From Chitinophaga pinensis (lineage in GTDB: Bacteria; Bacteroidota; Bacteroidia; Chitinophagales; Chitinophagaceae), in the NCBI RefSeq assembly GCF_007896845.1, contig NZ_VOHS01000030.1, forward strand, positions 1 through 64,000: a DNA stretch of 64,000 nucleotides, read 5' to 3'. Position 1 is the stretch's first letter; each line of letters opens with the position of its first letter. Below are positions 55,908 to 64,000 of the stretch, one piece after another. Both the position numbers and the translations under genes were made by a program. The notes beneath the pieces were generated by a model. That model saw only the letters and a program-made list of their open reading frames with translations. It had not been told where the DNA came from and did not search any database.

Positions 55908-58900
55908 ATGAGAAAACCCGTTTCTTTTCCCTCGAAAGCGGAACGTTCCGCGTCCATTACGCAGGCTGGTCCTGCCCGGCTAAGGTACCTGCAGAAAATT
56001 CCCTGCTGGTACCGGACAATATGCTGTCTGCTATTACTGATGCAAAGTAGTGTACTGCTGGCGCAAAGCGATGGTTTACCCCGCGGCGCATACCAGATGC
56101 CTTACACCCGTTATGAAGCAGAAAATGCAGCCTTAAGTGGAGGTGCAGCCCTCGAGCAATCGCCTCAGTTCATTCAGACACAAATCGCCTCAGAAGCATC
56201 TGACCAGAAGTATGTTAGTCTTGCAACAAATGGCGCCGGCGTGGAATGGACACTCACACAGCCCGCACAAGGTGTCAACCTGCGTTTCACTATGCCTGAT
56301 GACAACACAGGCGCCGGCAGAACCGGTTCGCTCGGACTGTACGTCAACGGCGTCAAAGTACGTACGATCAACCTCTCCTCCTACTGGGCCTACCAGTATT
56401 TTCCTGCTGCCGATCCGGTGCAGACTCCCGGAGGAAAGACATTCATGCGTTTTGACGAAATCCATTTCCGGCTGGATGCGCCTATGAATGCAGGCGACAA
56501 ACTCAGTATCCGCAAAGACAACAACGACGCCATCACCTATGGTGTTGACTTTGTGGAAGTAGAAGCTGTCCCTGCAGCACTGCCGCTACCAGCCAACTTC
56601 CTGTCTGTTACCGACTATGGCGCTACCGCCAACGATCAGACGGACGACTTTGCCGCATTCAATGCATGTATCGCCGCAGCGGCCTCCCAGGGTAAACATG
56701 TATATATCCCCGCTGGTCGTTTTCTGTTAAGTGATAAACTGGCCCTGAATGTCAGCAACATGAAAATACAGGGTGCAGGTATCTGGTACACAGATGTTAA
56801 TTTTTCCACCGACAAACAATTCTATGGCGGCTTTATGGGCCGTGCCAGCAACGTAGAGATCTCTAATTTTACACTCAGTACTATCAACAATGACCGCCTG
56901 AAATACGACGAAGCAAATCCAAGACTCCCCGGCGAAATGTATAAGACCTATAAAGGTTTTATGGGTACCTATGGCTCCGGTTCCCGTATACATGATATAT
57001 GGGTGGAGCATTTTGAATGCGGTTTCTGGATAGCTGGTTACGATCCCCCTTATCCGATCGACATCACTAATAACCTCGTTATTTCCAGATGCCGTATCCG
57101 CAACAACTATGCAGATGGTGTAAACTTCTGTCAGGGCACCTCGAATTCCGTAGTAGAACAATCCAGTGTACGGAATAACGGCGATGACGGTCTCGCAGTA
57201 TGGCCCGCTAATGCGGCGGGTAATAACGCCACCTGTCGTAATAACATCTTCAGGTATAATACTATCGAAAACAACTGGCGTGCAGGTAGTATCGCATTAT
57301 TTGGCGGTACCGGACATGAGATCCATCATAACCTGATCAAAGACGGCGTAGGCGGTTCTGCGATCCGCTTCACCAATGATTTCCCCGGCTTCACATTCGA
57401 ATATCCCGGTGATCTCATCAAAGTATATGAAAATACCATGATCGGTTGTGGAACCAGTTATGACCTGTGGGACCAGAAAAGAGGTGCGATTGAATTCTAT
57501 GCAGGTGGCACCGGCATTTTCAATATGCAATTTGACAACAACACCATTCTGCGCTCACAACGCGATGGTATCCAGATCTACGGCAATAACCTGCATCACC
57601 TCGTCTTCAATAACACCACCATCGACGGCACAGGGCTTGATCCTGTTGTAAGAGACGTCCCTTCCGACGTCTACGGCGGTTTCGGTCTGTATGTACAGGC
57701 AGGATCCCAGACAGCTACCTTCAACAACCTGACAGTCACCAATGCTGAATCAGGCGCTTATCTCAACCGGAATAACAGTTTCCAGCTGATCATCCAGAAC
57801 ATCAACATTCCGGTGTCAGGCGTGAACATTAAACCGGCGAATGATACCACGCTTACAGAAGGACAGGTATTGCAGCTATCTGCTGATATCATCCCTTCGG
57901 ATGCGACCAACAAAAACGTCACCTGGAGTAGCTCTAATCCATCCGTAGCTACTGTAGACGCCAGCGGAAAAGTAACCACAGTGGGTATCGGTACTGCCAA
58001 CATCACGGTGACAACGGCCAGTGGTAATTTCACGGCCACCCGGAAAGTAACAATACTACCCGGCGTGAACATCGCAGCAACTTTACCGAATGCAGCGGAA
58101 GGCGGTGCAGCCGGCAGATTTACGGTCAGCACCTCCTCCCTGTCACAAAGTATCAGTGTGAAATACGCAGTATCCGGTACAGCCAGTGCCAATGATTACA
58201 ATGCCAACCCTGCACTGAGTGGTACCATCACATTGACGCCGGCACAACCATCCGCAGTGATCAACATCACGGCCGTAGATGACGCCGTGTTTGAAGGTCC
58301 GGAAACATTACGCCTGACATTAAAACCAGACGCATCGTACAAGCTGGGCGGAGATACCATTGCGACCATTACGATTGCTGATAATGATAACCCTCCTTGT
58401 GTATCACCTGTCATCGCACAGGTATCCGGCACGGCGCCTGTGATAGACAATACGATCGATGCAGCGTGGTCCATTGCACCCGTAAGGAATATCAGCAATT
58501 TAGTGTTAGGTGGTTTACCATCCGACTATGCCGGTAAATGGAGGGCAATGTATGATAACACTAACCTCTATCTGTTGGTTGAAGTCAATGACGCTACCCG
58601 TATTTCAGATTCCGGCGCGAGCTGGTGGGAAGATGATGTGGTAGAAATATTCCTCGACGGTGACAACAGTAAAGGAAGCGCATACGATGGTGCTAACGAC
58701 TTCCAGCTGGGCTTCCGCTGGAATGATAATGTGGTGCATACCGGATCTAACTCGGTGACCAGAACAACTGGTATCAACTTCAGACAATACGCTACTGCTA
58801 CCGGTTATAATCTGGAAGTGGCGATACCATGGACCACTATCGGCACAACACCATCTGTAGGCAAACCTATCGGACTGGATATACAGATTGACGATGATGA

Positions 58901-60164
58901 CAACAATGGTACGCGTGATGCGCAGATCGCATCATTTGCGACGAATACGACCGCATTCTCCAATCCGGCTGTATTTGGTACGGTATACCTGACCACCTGT
59001 AGCGGACCACAGAATCAGGCGCCCGTAGTGAATGCCGGCGCAGACGTCACACTGGCGGCCAATACGACGACGGTGACATTACAGGGTACCGGTTCAGACC
59101 CTGAAGGTAATGCCGTGACGTACAGCTGGACGAAAATAAGCGGTCCCGCTGCCACGATCAGTAATACAACAATTGCCAATCCTGTTATCACCGGACTCAC
59201 AAATGGCAGTACCTATGTATTCCAGTTGACAGTAAGTGACGGAACACTCTCTTCCAGCGATCAGGTGCAGGTAACAGTAGGTACCGTTGTTGATCCGAAT
59301 CAACCGGGTACCATACAGGCGCGTCCTGCTTCAGGTACGATCACGGTGAATGGTAGCCTGAGTGAAAGCAGCTGGAATCTGTCACAGACGATCAGCAAAG
59401 TAACAACCGGTTCGCCCAATAACACGGCCACCTTTGGTGTGCTCTGGGATGCGAACAATTTATATATCGGTGTAAGAGTACTGGATGGATCGCTCTATTC
59501 AGATTCTCCTGATCCGTGGGATAATGACGCCGTTGAAATCTTCATCGACGCCAACAATAACAAAGGAACCACTTTTGATGGACGCGACAACCAGTTCATC
59601 AAAGCATACAACAGCAGCGCTTTGTTTAGTAAGACAGCCGTAACAGGTGTACAACATGCTTATGCAGCTATCACCGGCGGCTATACAGTTGAGATCAGCA
59701 TTCCATGGTCACAGCTGAACATCACTCCTGCGGCAGGTGTATCCTTTGGTTTTGATGCCGCGTATGACGACGATGATAACGGTGGGGCGCGTGATGGTCA
59801 GGCAGTATGGTTTGGTACGCTCTTCAACTATGAAAACACTTCAGGATATGGTACGGTGATACTGGCCAACAGTTCGCCGGCAGCAATAGCAGCAGCGGTT
59901 ACCAATGAAGTCGTTGCTAAGCTGAAGGAACCATCTTTACAGATCTTACCTAACCCGGCAACGGACGGACAGGCAAAAGTGCTCATCTCCAATTACAGTG
60001 GTCAGGGACATTTGTTTGTATATGATCTGAATGGCAGACAGGTATATGCGGCGAAGGCACAGCCGGAAGTAAGACTTAATCTTCCACAGTTGCCCAAAGG
60101 CGTATATGTAGTGAAGTTCACATATGGTGAAAAAGTGATTACAAAGAAACTGTTGATACAGTAA
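55908..60164 (+). CDS. T9SS-secreted GH87-type alpha-1,3-glucanase with CBM35 and two CBM9-like modules
   Basis: This is a 1418-residue modular enzyme. Signal peptide with a long basic n-region (cleavage near 52), CBM35-like module (about 66-222, RYEAENAALSGG), right-handed beta-helix (about 228-632), BIG_2 Ig-like (635-716), Calx-beta (718-828), CBM9-like (838-1030), Ig/PKD-like (1036-1126), second CBM9-like (1135-1320), and a T9SS type A C-terminal domain (1345-1418, LPNPATDG to KKLLIQ). In the helix YADGVNFCQG and VRNNGDDGLAVWP match the GH87 mycodextranase/mutanase signature; D403, D426 and D427 are the expected catalytic Asp. It should hydrolyse alpha-1,3-glucan or nigeran outside the cell. 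Intact and followed by a terminator. Confidence 0.88.
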   Translation: MRKPVSFPSKAERSASITQAGPARLRYLQKIPCWYRTICCLLLLMQSSVLLAQSDGLPRGAYQMPYTRYEAENAALSGGAALEQSPQFIQTQIASEASDQKYVSLATNGAGVEWTLTQPAQGVNLRFTMPDDNTGAGRTGSLGLYVNGVKVRTINLSSYWAYQYFPAADPVQTPGGKTFMRFDEIHFRLDAPMNAGDKLSIRKDNNDAITYGVDFVEVEAVPAALPLPANFLSVTDYGATANDQTDDFAAFNACIAAAASQGKHVYIPAGRFLLSDKLALNVSNMKIQGAGIWYTDVNFSTDKQFYGGFMGRASNVEISNFTLSTINNDRLKYDEANPRLPGEMYKTYKGFMGTYGSGSRIHDIWVEHFECGFWIAGYDPPYPIDITNNLVISRCRIRNNYADGVNFCQGTSNSVVEQSSVRNNGDDGLAVWPANAAGNNATCRNNIFRYNTIENNWRAGSIALFGGTGHEIHHNLIKDGVGGSAIRFTNDFPGFTFEYPGDLIKVYENTMIGCGTSYDLWDQKRGAIEFYAGGTGIFNMQFDNNTILRSQRDGIQIYGNNLHHLVFNNTTIDGTGLDPVVRDVPSDVYGGFGLYVQAGSQTATFNNLTVTNAESGAYLNRNNSFQLIIQNINIPVSGVNIKPANDTTLTEGQVLQLSADIIPSDATNKNVTWSSSNPSVATVDASGKVTTVGIGTANITVTTASGNFTATRKVTILPGVNIAATLPNAAEGGAAGRFTVSTSSLSQSISVKYAVSGTASANDYNANPALSGTITLTPAQPSAVINITAVDDAVFEGPETLRLTLKPDASYKLGGDTIATITIADNDNPPCVSPVIAQVSGTAPVIDNTIDAAWSIAPVRNISNLVLGGLPSDYAGKWRAMYDNTNLYLLVEVNDATRISDSGASWWEDDVVEIFLDGDNSKGSAYDGANDFQLGFRWNDNVVHTGSNSVTRTTGINFRQYATATGYNLEVAIPWTTIGTTPSVGKPIGLDIQIDDDDNNGTRDAQIASFATNTTAFSNPAVFGTVYLTTCSGPQNQAPVVNAGADVTLAANTTTVTLQGTGSDPEGNAVTYSWTKISGPAATISNTTIANPVITGLTNGSTYVFQLTVSDGTLSSSDQVQVTVGTVVDPNQPGTIQARPASGTITVNGSLSESSWNLSQTISKVTTGSPNNTATFGVLWDANNLYIGVRVLDGSLYSDSPDPWDNDAVEIFIDANNNKGTTFDGRDNQFIKAYNSSALFSKTAVTGVQHAYAAITGGYTVEISIPWSQLNITPAAGVSFGFDAAYDDDDNGGARDGQAVWFGTLFNYENTSGYGTVILANSSPAAIAAAVTNEVVAKLKEPSLQILPNPATDGQAKVLISNYSGQGHLFVYDLNGRQVYAAKAQPEVRLNLPQLPKGVYVVKFTYGEKVITKKLLIQ

Positions 60165-60185
60165 AGTGCCCCGCACTAAAAAAAG

Positions 60186-60217
60186 AACGCCTGCCCCGGA
60201 AACGGAGCAGGCGTTTT
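60186..60217 (+). terminator. Terminator of the GH87 gene
   Basis: AACGCCTGC pairs with GCAGGCGTT around a C/G-rich loop, then TT. It lies 21 bases after the stop codon, with an A-rich run on its left side. Confidence 0.7.
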
Positions 60218-60328
60218 ACTGTATGTATGGAAACGCTAAAGATGCCAGGGCATGCGCCGTAGCATCTGAAGCCGGAGTTTAGACAAACAGGGAAGGCCGG
60301 GTGTATAGGGATAATGACAGACCGCGGA

Positions 60329-60721
60329 TCATCCTTCTATTTTAGGCACCGTGCTCAGTGGTGCAAAACGTGCTTTGGCTTTTCTTCTGCCTCTGAAAAA
60401 CAGATAAAGGTTGAAGAATAACATGAGTCCAAGGCTAATACAGTAACCACCTATTTTAGCGCTAAGCGTTTCTAACATATCCCGGTTATCAAGAATACCA
60501 TGGGTGATTTCCATCACCCAGAAAGCAAAACCCAGATTGATCAGATAAAATCCTGTTTCAAAGAGTTTGTTGGTTGCTAATGCGATATCTGTTTTACCAT
60601 TAAAGATATCGTGCATAAATACTTTACTGTTTTTGAATAAAGTATGTGCAACATACCATGTCAGGAAAATAACGATCGGTAAATAGATCAGATAAGCAGT
60701 GAAATTGAGCGTGCTAGCCAT
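60329..60721 (-). CDS. Small four-helix membrane protein
   Basis: This 130-residue protein has four predicted membrane helices (LIYLPIVIFLTWYVA, FYLINLGFAFWVM, IGGYCISLGLMLFFNLYLFF) and a basic cytosolic tail. The central KTDIALATNKLFETGFYLINLGFA lines up with SLTDAINRILLIGYYLVNLGYA in the adjacent upstream gene, so the two are tandem paralogues. No family recognised; a Bacteroidota-specific membrane protein. Confidence 0.65.
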   Translation of the reverse strand: MASTLNFTAYLIYLPIVIFLTWYVAHTLFKNSKVFMHDIFNGKTDIALATNKLFETGFYLINLGFAFWVMEITHGILDNRDMLETLSAKIGGYCISLGLMLFFNLYLFFRGRRKAKARFAPLSTVPKIEG

Positions 60722-60733
60722 ACAACAGTGTTT

Positions 60734-61087
60734 TTAAGGTTGAAGAATTGTTCTATTACGTTTACTGATAAAGTAAATAACAAGCATATTGATATAGTGC
60801 ATAACAGCGAGTGTCATGACTATTTTTCCGGTCATCACGGTGATGGACAGGTACAGTTCCATCCAGCTGTGAATGGTGTTCCAGGTACTGATCATCAATG
60901 CGGCATATCCCAGATTAACGAGGTAGTAGCCGATCAGTAATATCCGGTTAATAGCGTCTGTCAGAGATACATCGTCCTTCAGGAGACCGAGTATAAAAAT
61001 TCTACCGTTCCGAAAGAAAACAAGGCCAACACGCACAGTTATCAGGTAGGTGATCAGGAGATAAATGATGTAAGCGAGTGTGTTCAT
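60734..61087 (-). CDS. Small four-helix membrane protein, tandem paralogue
   Basis: This 117-residue protein has membrane helices at the N-terminus (AYIIYLLITYLITVRVGLVFF), the middle (LIGYYLVNLGYAALMIS) and near the C-terminus (IVMTLAVMHYINMLVIYF), ending in a basic tail. It lies 12 bp upstream of its paralogue on the same strand. The inverted repeat at 61155-61178 is in its upstream region, divergent from a LysR gene. Confidence 0.65.
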   Translation of the reverse strand: MNTLAYIIYLLITYLITVRVGLVFFRNGRIFILGLLKDDVSLTDAINRILLIGYYLVNLGYAALMISTWNTIHSWMELYLSITVMTGKIVMTLAVMHYINMLVIYFISKRNRTILQP

Positions 61088-61154
61088 ACCGGGTACATTT
61101 CAGGTGACTGGCAGAAGGTTGCTTTTGTGATACAAACCTAGGCATTAATATTCG

Positions 61155-61178
61155 AACTTTCAAAATATTCTGAAAGTT
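61155..61178. promoter_or_regulatory. Inverted repeat between the membrane-protein pair and lysR
   Basis: AACTTTCA (61155-61162) and TGAAAGTT (61171-61178) are separated by eight bases. The inner TTCA...TGAA fits a LysR-type T-N11-A box, in the place expected for a LysR protein acting on a divergent operon. Confidence 0.5.
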
Positions 61179-61289
61179 TCATTGTGTTAAAATCATAAGT
61201 AGCTGATATTCTATTGGATAGTTTTTCTTCCTTTGAACGCTTTTGGAACAGACTGGTATTTTAAATACCTTGGATACAAATAAAAGCCT

Positions 61290-62186
61290 ATGTTATCGAC
61301 CCGACATCTGGTATTTATGGAAGTGGCCCGGGAAAGGAGCTTTTCAAAAGCAAGTGAAGTGTTATTCATCTCTCAACCTGCTGTGAGCAGTCATATTAAG
61401 AGTCTGGAAGAGCAGTATCAAACCAAGCTTTTTGAGCGGAAAGGACTGCACATAGAATTGACAGAGGCGGGGCAGTTACTGTATAAGCGTCTGCTGACGG
61501 TAAAGATGATCCAGCAGGAAACGGAGTTCGATATCTCCGTCATGAAAGACAAGTTACAGGCCACGGGCAGGCTGAACCTGGGTGCGAGTACAACAGCGGC
61601 CTTGTACATTCTTCCGAGAGTTATGTCGGCGTTCAATCAGGAGTACCCAAGAGTGGAAATCTCCCTCCTTAACAGGAACAGCGAGATAGTCCTCGATGCA
61701 CTCTTAAACAATGAAATCAACATCGGCGTAACAGAAGAGAAGGGCAAGCTCAGTAATGTGACTTATCAGCCTTTTCTGAAGGATCAGATTGTGGCGGTCT
61801 GCAGTCATAACAATCCTCTGGTCAGGAAGAAAGAGTACCCCTTAAAAGAGATCCTGAATATGCCTCTGGCAATCCGTGAGCGTGGCAGTGGAACCCTCGA
61901 AGCCATCAAACAGGGTTTAAAGAAAAGTAAAATAGGGCTGGATGACCTGAAGATCAATGTCCGGCTTGGCGGAACGGAAGCTTTAAAGAACTTCCTTGTA
62001 GAATCCGGTTGCGTCGGATTTCTCTCTACCCGCTCGATTGTCAAGGAGTTACAGCTGGGAGAACTGGCAGTTTTACAATTCGAAGGCCTGCGTATTGAAC
62101 GTAGCTTCTACTTTATCCAGCGGAAGGGCGAAACCAGTGAACTGAATAAGCGTTTCATCAAATTAGCAAAATCCATCTATAATTAA
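61290..62186 (+). CDS. LysR-family transcriptional regulator
   Basis: This 298-residue regulator has an N-terminal winged helix-turn-helix (FMEVARERSFSKASEVLFISQPAVSSHIKSLEEQY) and a C-terminal periplasmic-binding-like sensor domain (about 90-295; LNLGASTTAALYILPRVM at its start). This is the CysB/CbbR-like LysR layout at normal length. Divergent from the small membrane-protein pair with an inverted repeat between, so those genes are its likely targets besides itself. Inducer unknown. Confidence 0.93.
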   Translation: MLSTRHLVFMEVARERSFSKASEVLFISQPAVSSHIKSLEEQYQTKLFERKGLHIELTEAGQLLYKRLLTVKMIQQETEFDISVMKDKLQATGRLNLGASTTAALYILPRVMSAFNQEYPRVEISLLNRNSEIVLDALLNNEINIGVTEEKGKLSNVTYQPFLKDQIVAVCSHNNPLVRKKEYPLKEILNMPLAIRERGSGTLEAIKQGLKKSKIGLDDLKINVRLGGTEALKNFLVESGCVGFLSTRSIVKELQLGELAVLQFEGLRIERSFYFIQRKGETSELNKRFIKLAKSIYN

Positions 62187-62265
62187 ATCTTATGGATCAT
62201 AAGATTTCCATATGGCTTTCATTATAACGTAAGGGCTACATTTGTCGTATAAACAATGTGTTTTT

Positions 62266-62535
62266 ATGAACATCCTTTTTTACTACGAAGAATTGTATAA
62301 TACGACTTCCGAAAGATTGAAAACATTAGCCGGTCTCTCTATACAACATAAGAATAACCTGCTGAGACAAATGAAGGAACATACGCCAACTTTCCTGACT
62401 ACGAGTTCTGACATCGAAACACTCACCAGAAAAGCCGTAGCATCTTTAGGCGCCATGTTATGCCCTGAAGCAGCTGCAGAATATGCGGGTGTCAGTAAAT
62501 TGCTGGAAATGGATATGTCTGAAAAGGCTGAGTAG
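62266..62535 (+). CDS. Small hypothetical protein
   Basis: This 89-residue, mainly helical protein has no signal peptide or membrane segment (ERLKTLAGLSIQHKNNLLRQMKEH, TLTRKAVASLGAMLCPEAAAEY). The start is the ATG at 62266; an upstream in-frame codon at 62242 is non-canonical. It follows lysR on the same strand and stops four bases from the end of a convergent gene. No family recognised. Confidence 0.5.
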   Translation: MNILFYYEELYNTTSERLKTLAGLSIQHKNNLLRQMKEHTPTFLTTSSDIETLTRKAVASLGAMLCPEAAAEYAGVSKLLEMDMSEKAE

Positions 62536-62538
62536 CAC

Positions 62539-63009
62539 TTAAAGTCGCTCTAACTGCCTTTGATAATCATACTGGAGATCTTCATGTTGCAGGGAAATAG
62601 ATTTCTCAATCTTTTTCACCTGTTGCACATATAGTTTTGTGAGCGCTACGCTCTCTCCTATCTTGAATCCCGCTTTCTTTACTTTCGTACAGAAATACAA
62701 CAATAACTCTACTTCGGCTTGTTTAGAGCCGGTGTATTTGATATGCTTGTTGGTAGCGCGGAGGATCTTGCGGAGGTGCTTCTTGACAAAATAGACATGC
62801 TGTTTTGGGGCTTCTGCAAAAGCTTCGTCCATTTCCTGTTTAACAGATTCTATGTAGCCCTGCAGGTCGTGAGACTCAAACAACAGGTAGTTCAGCAGTT
62901 CCTTATTCTCTTTCTTGAACTTAGCCAGACGCAGACATAGTTCCACCAGCTGTGCCGGTGGAACCTCCTGCAATTCTTTCTTTAATTCGCTGACACTGGC
63001 GGCTTTCAT
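62539..63009 (-). CDS. Hypothetical helical protein
   Basis: This 156-residue Lys/Glu-rich helical protein opens with SVSELKKELQEVPPAQLVELCLRLAKFKKENKELLNYLLFES. This resembles a small Bacteroidota family of unknown function (possibly DUF6155, not verified). No catalytic motif is visible. The ATG at 63009 lies just after the stop of the AHSA1 gene, so the two are cotranscribed. Confidence 0.65.
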   Translation of the reverse strand: MKAASVSELKKELQEVPPAQLVELCLRLAKFKKENKELLNYLLFESHDLQGYIESVKQEMDEAFAEAPKQHVYFVKKHLRKILRATNKHIKYTGSKQAEVELLLYFCTKVKKAGFKIGESVALTKLYVQQVKKIEKSISLQHEDLQYDYQRQLERL

Positions 63010-63011
63010 CA

Positions 63012-63392
63012 CTATTCAGTATAGAAGTCAATCAGTGCTCCGAAATACGTTTCATTCCATCCACCTACGATATCCTCATAGGCTTCGTCTGGTATATTGG
63101 TATGCCTGAGTTCAACATCGGTCCCCTTTTTGTTCGGATGCAGGATGATCGTCACGATAGACGCATCTTCCTGTTCACCGAAATACCACTCCTGCACAAT
63201 CTTCTTATCTTCTTCAAACTCCAGATTCATCCCTACGATGCTATCCCCCCAAAGGGAGAACTCCGTACCCGGCTCGGTAGACATTTCAGCGGGCTCGCCT
63301 GTCCAGAGCTGGATGGTCGTTGGATTGGTAAGCGCTTTATAAAGGTCCTCCGGCGGCGCCGGGATGATGAAGTGTTTTTTGTAGTCTTTCAT
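63012..63392 (-). CDS. SRPBCC/AHSA1-domain protein
   Basis: This 126-residue START/Aha1-like ligand-binding domain reads FIIPAPPEDLYKALTNPTTIQLWTG near the start, then EDKKIVQEWYFGE, VTIILHPNKKGTDVELRHTNIP and a C-terminal helix. It is a paralogue in type of the protein at 30182 but quite different in sequence. It overlaps the DUF4279-like gene by four bases and is followed directly by the helical protein. Ligand unknown. Confidence 0.85.
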   Translation of the reverse strand: MKDYKKHFIIPAPPEDLYKALTNPTTIQLWTGEPAEMSTEPGTEFSLWGDSIVGMNLEFEEDKKIVQEWYFGEQEDASIVTIILHPNKKGTDVELRHTNIPDEAYEDIVGGWNETYFGALIDFYTE

Positions 63393-63730
63393 GGGCGCGA
63401 AGGTAGCGAATAATGATACATTCCTACAAAAAACTCTATTTGGGCCTCCTGAGCAATTGTCTTTAAAACATCCCTCTTTACACGGACAATGTCATCAATA
63501 AAATCATTGACCAACTCCTGTACCCACTGTGTTGTGACAAACTCTTTTCTGTATTCCCAATAGTTGTATGCATATGCCTTTTCGGTCACTCCTCCGGGTG
63601 TCCTCAGCGAATATATCTCTCCCTCATAATGACTATGAGAGACCTCTAAGCCCAATTGCTGGCTTATCATCGCTATCGATGAAGAAAAATGACTGATTTT
63701 TATGGCGATTGATATATTATTCACATGCAC
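63389..63730 (-). CDS. DUF4279-like small protein
   Basis: This protein of about 113 residues appears to start at a GTG (63730); no in-frame ATG precedes the conserved part. The pattern IAIKISHFSSSIAMISQQLGLEVSHSHYEG, then a Trp/Tyr-rich middle and a helix with VRVKRDVLKTIAQEAQ, resembles DUF4279, small proteins often annotated as possible immunity proteins. No toxin gene is visible next to it. It overlaps the AHSA1 gene. Confidence 0.55.
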   Translation of the reverse strand: MHVNNISIAIKISHFSSSIAMISQQLGLEVSHSHYEGEIYSLRTPGGVTEKAYAYNYWEYRKEFVTTQWVQELVNDFIDDIVRVKRDVLKTIAQEAQIEFFVGMYHYSLPSRP

Positions 63731-63756
63731 TGACTTAATGTGTGTTCAGACTATTT

Positions 63757-64000
63757 TCATTTACATTTAAAATACGCTCTCCACCTTTTCATATCAGCGT
63801 TAAACAGACTGTCACTCAGATACATATATCCAAAAAACCCTTTTTCGCAATTGGCCGATATATCAGACCGGCGTTCCAGCTCCGGCAGGATCAGGTTAGC
63901 GTAATAATTGCTGTTCTTTGGTGCCATCCGCTCAAGTTCCAGCGTATCCAGCTTTTTACAGAACACACTCATTTCCTGCAACCTCTGCTTTGAACTGACA
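63757..64000 (-). CDS. 3' end of a hypothetical gene cut by the window edge
   Basis: The frame is open from the right edge (base 64000) through SSKQRLQEMSVFCKKLD to a stop at 63757, giving at least 80 residues. The end is basic and aromatic (MKRWRAYFKCK). Codons at 63981 (TTG) and 63972 (ATG) could also start it, but the frame has no stop up to the edge. No family recognised. Confidence 0.5.
   Translation of the reverse strand, partial: VSSKQRLQEMSVFCKKLDTLELERMAPKNSNYYANLILPELERRSDISANCEKGFFGYMYLSDSLFNADMKRWRAYFKCK

Overview
The window looks like chromosome of a Bacteroidota bacterium, most likely a Chitinophaga-type member of the Chitinophagaceae. The signs are a SusC/SusD pair with a DUF3823 lipoprotein, a type IX secretion (T9SS) C-terminal domain, an exosortase N (XrtN) pair, Bacteroidota-style promoters (TTTG, about 20 bases, then TAnnTTTG) and many small Bacteroidota-only proteins. 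There are no rRNA or tRNA genes, insertion sequences, CRISPR arrays or clear prophage. Genus-level placement is inference from gene content.

Layout. 1-8.7 kb: PIF1-like helicase running off the left edge, an exported SAM-hydrolase-like protein, a copper-storage four-helix protein coupled to an HD hydrolase, and a TolC/MacA/MacB-type tripartite exporter. 8.9-10.3 kb: a three-gene toxin-antitoxin module with its own promoter and a possible SecB-like third component. 10.7-15 kb: GH51 arabinofuranosidase, an exported protein made of DTANF heptads, a small beta-barrel and a lipoprotein. 15.2-18.4 kb: copper resistance (HMA chaperone, CopA, AraC regulator with a Cys-x-x-Cys front end). 18.5-25 kb: an alpha-2-macroglobulin-like gene with an embedded TonB-plug-like segment, heavily frame-disrupted, and a companion lipoprotein. 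25-34.6 kb: hybrid histidine kinase with lycopene cyclase, a MarR regulator, an AHSA1 protein and the XrtN/VIT sorting pair. 34.8-41.3 kb: an ergothioneine locus joining biosynthesis (EgtB, EgtD) to an EgtUV-type transporter and a flavin disulfide reductase. 41.4-47.4 kb: DinB protein, TetR regulator with its operator inside its promoter, FabF, kinase and receiver pair. 47.5-53.3 kb: SusC-SusD-DUF3823. 53.6-64 kb: hypothetical genes, a 1418-residue T9SS-exported GH87-type alpha-glucanase, duplicated small membrane proteins, a LysR regulator and small hypotheticals.

A recurrent feature is that several genes (helicase, MacA-like adaptor, macroglobulin, its lipoprotein, SusC) are broken by single-base deletions, each repairable by adding one base. 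No disruption needing removal of a base was found. This looks more like indel error in the assembly than natural decay, although the macroglobulin gene is hit so often that real decay cannot be excluded.

How the genes work together: copper handling appears twice (Csp-type store at 3 kb, CopA operon at 15-18 kb). Glycan use is represented by GH51, SusCD and GH87. The most coherent system is the ergothioneine cluster, which would let the cell make, import and possibly re-reduce this thiol.
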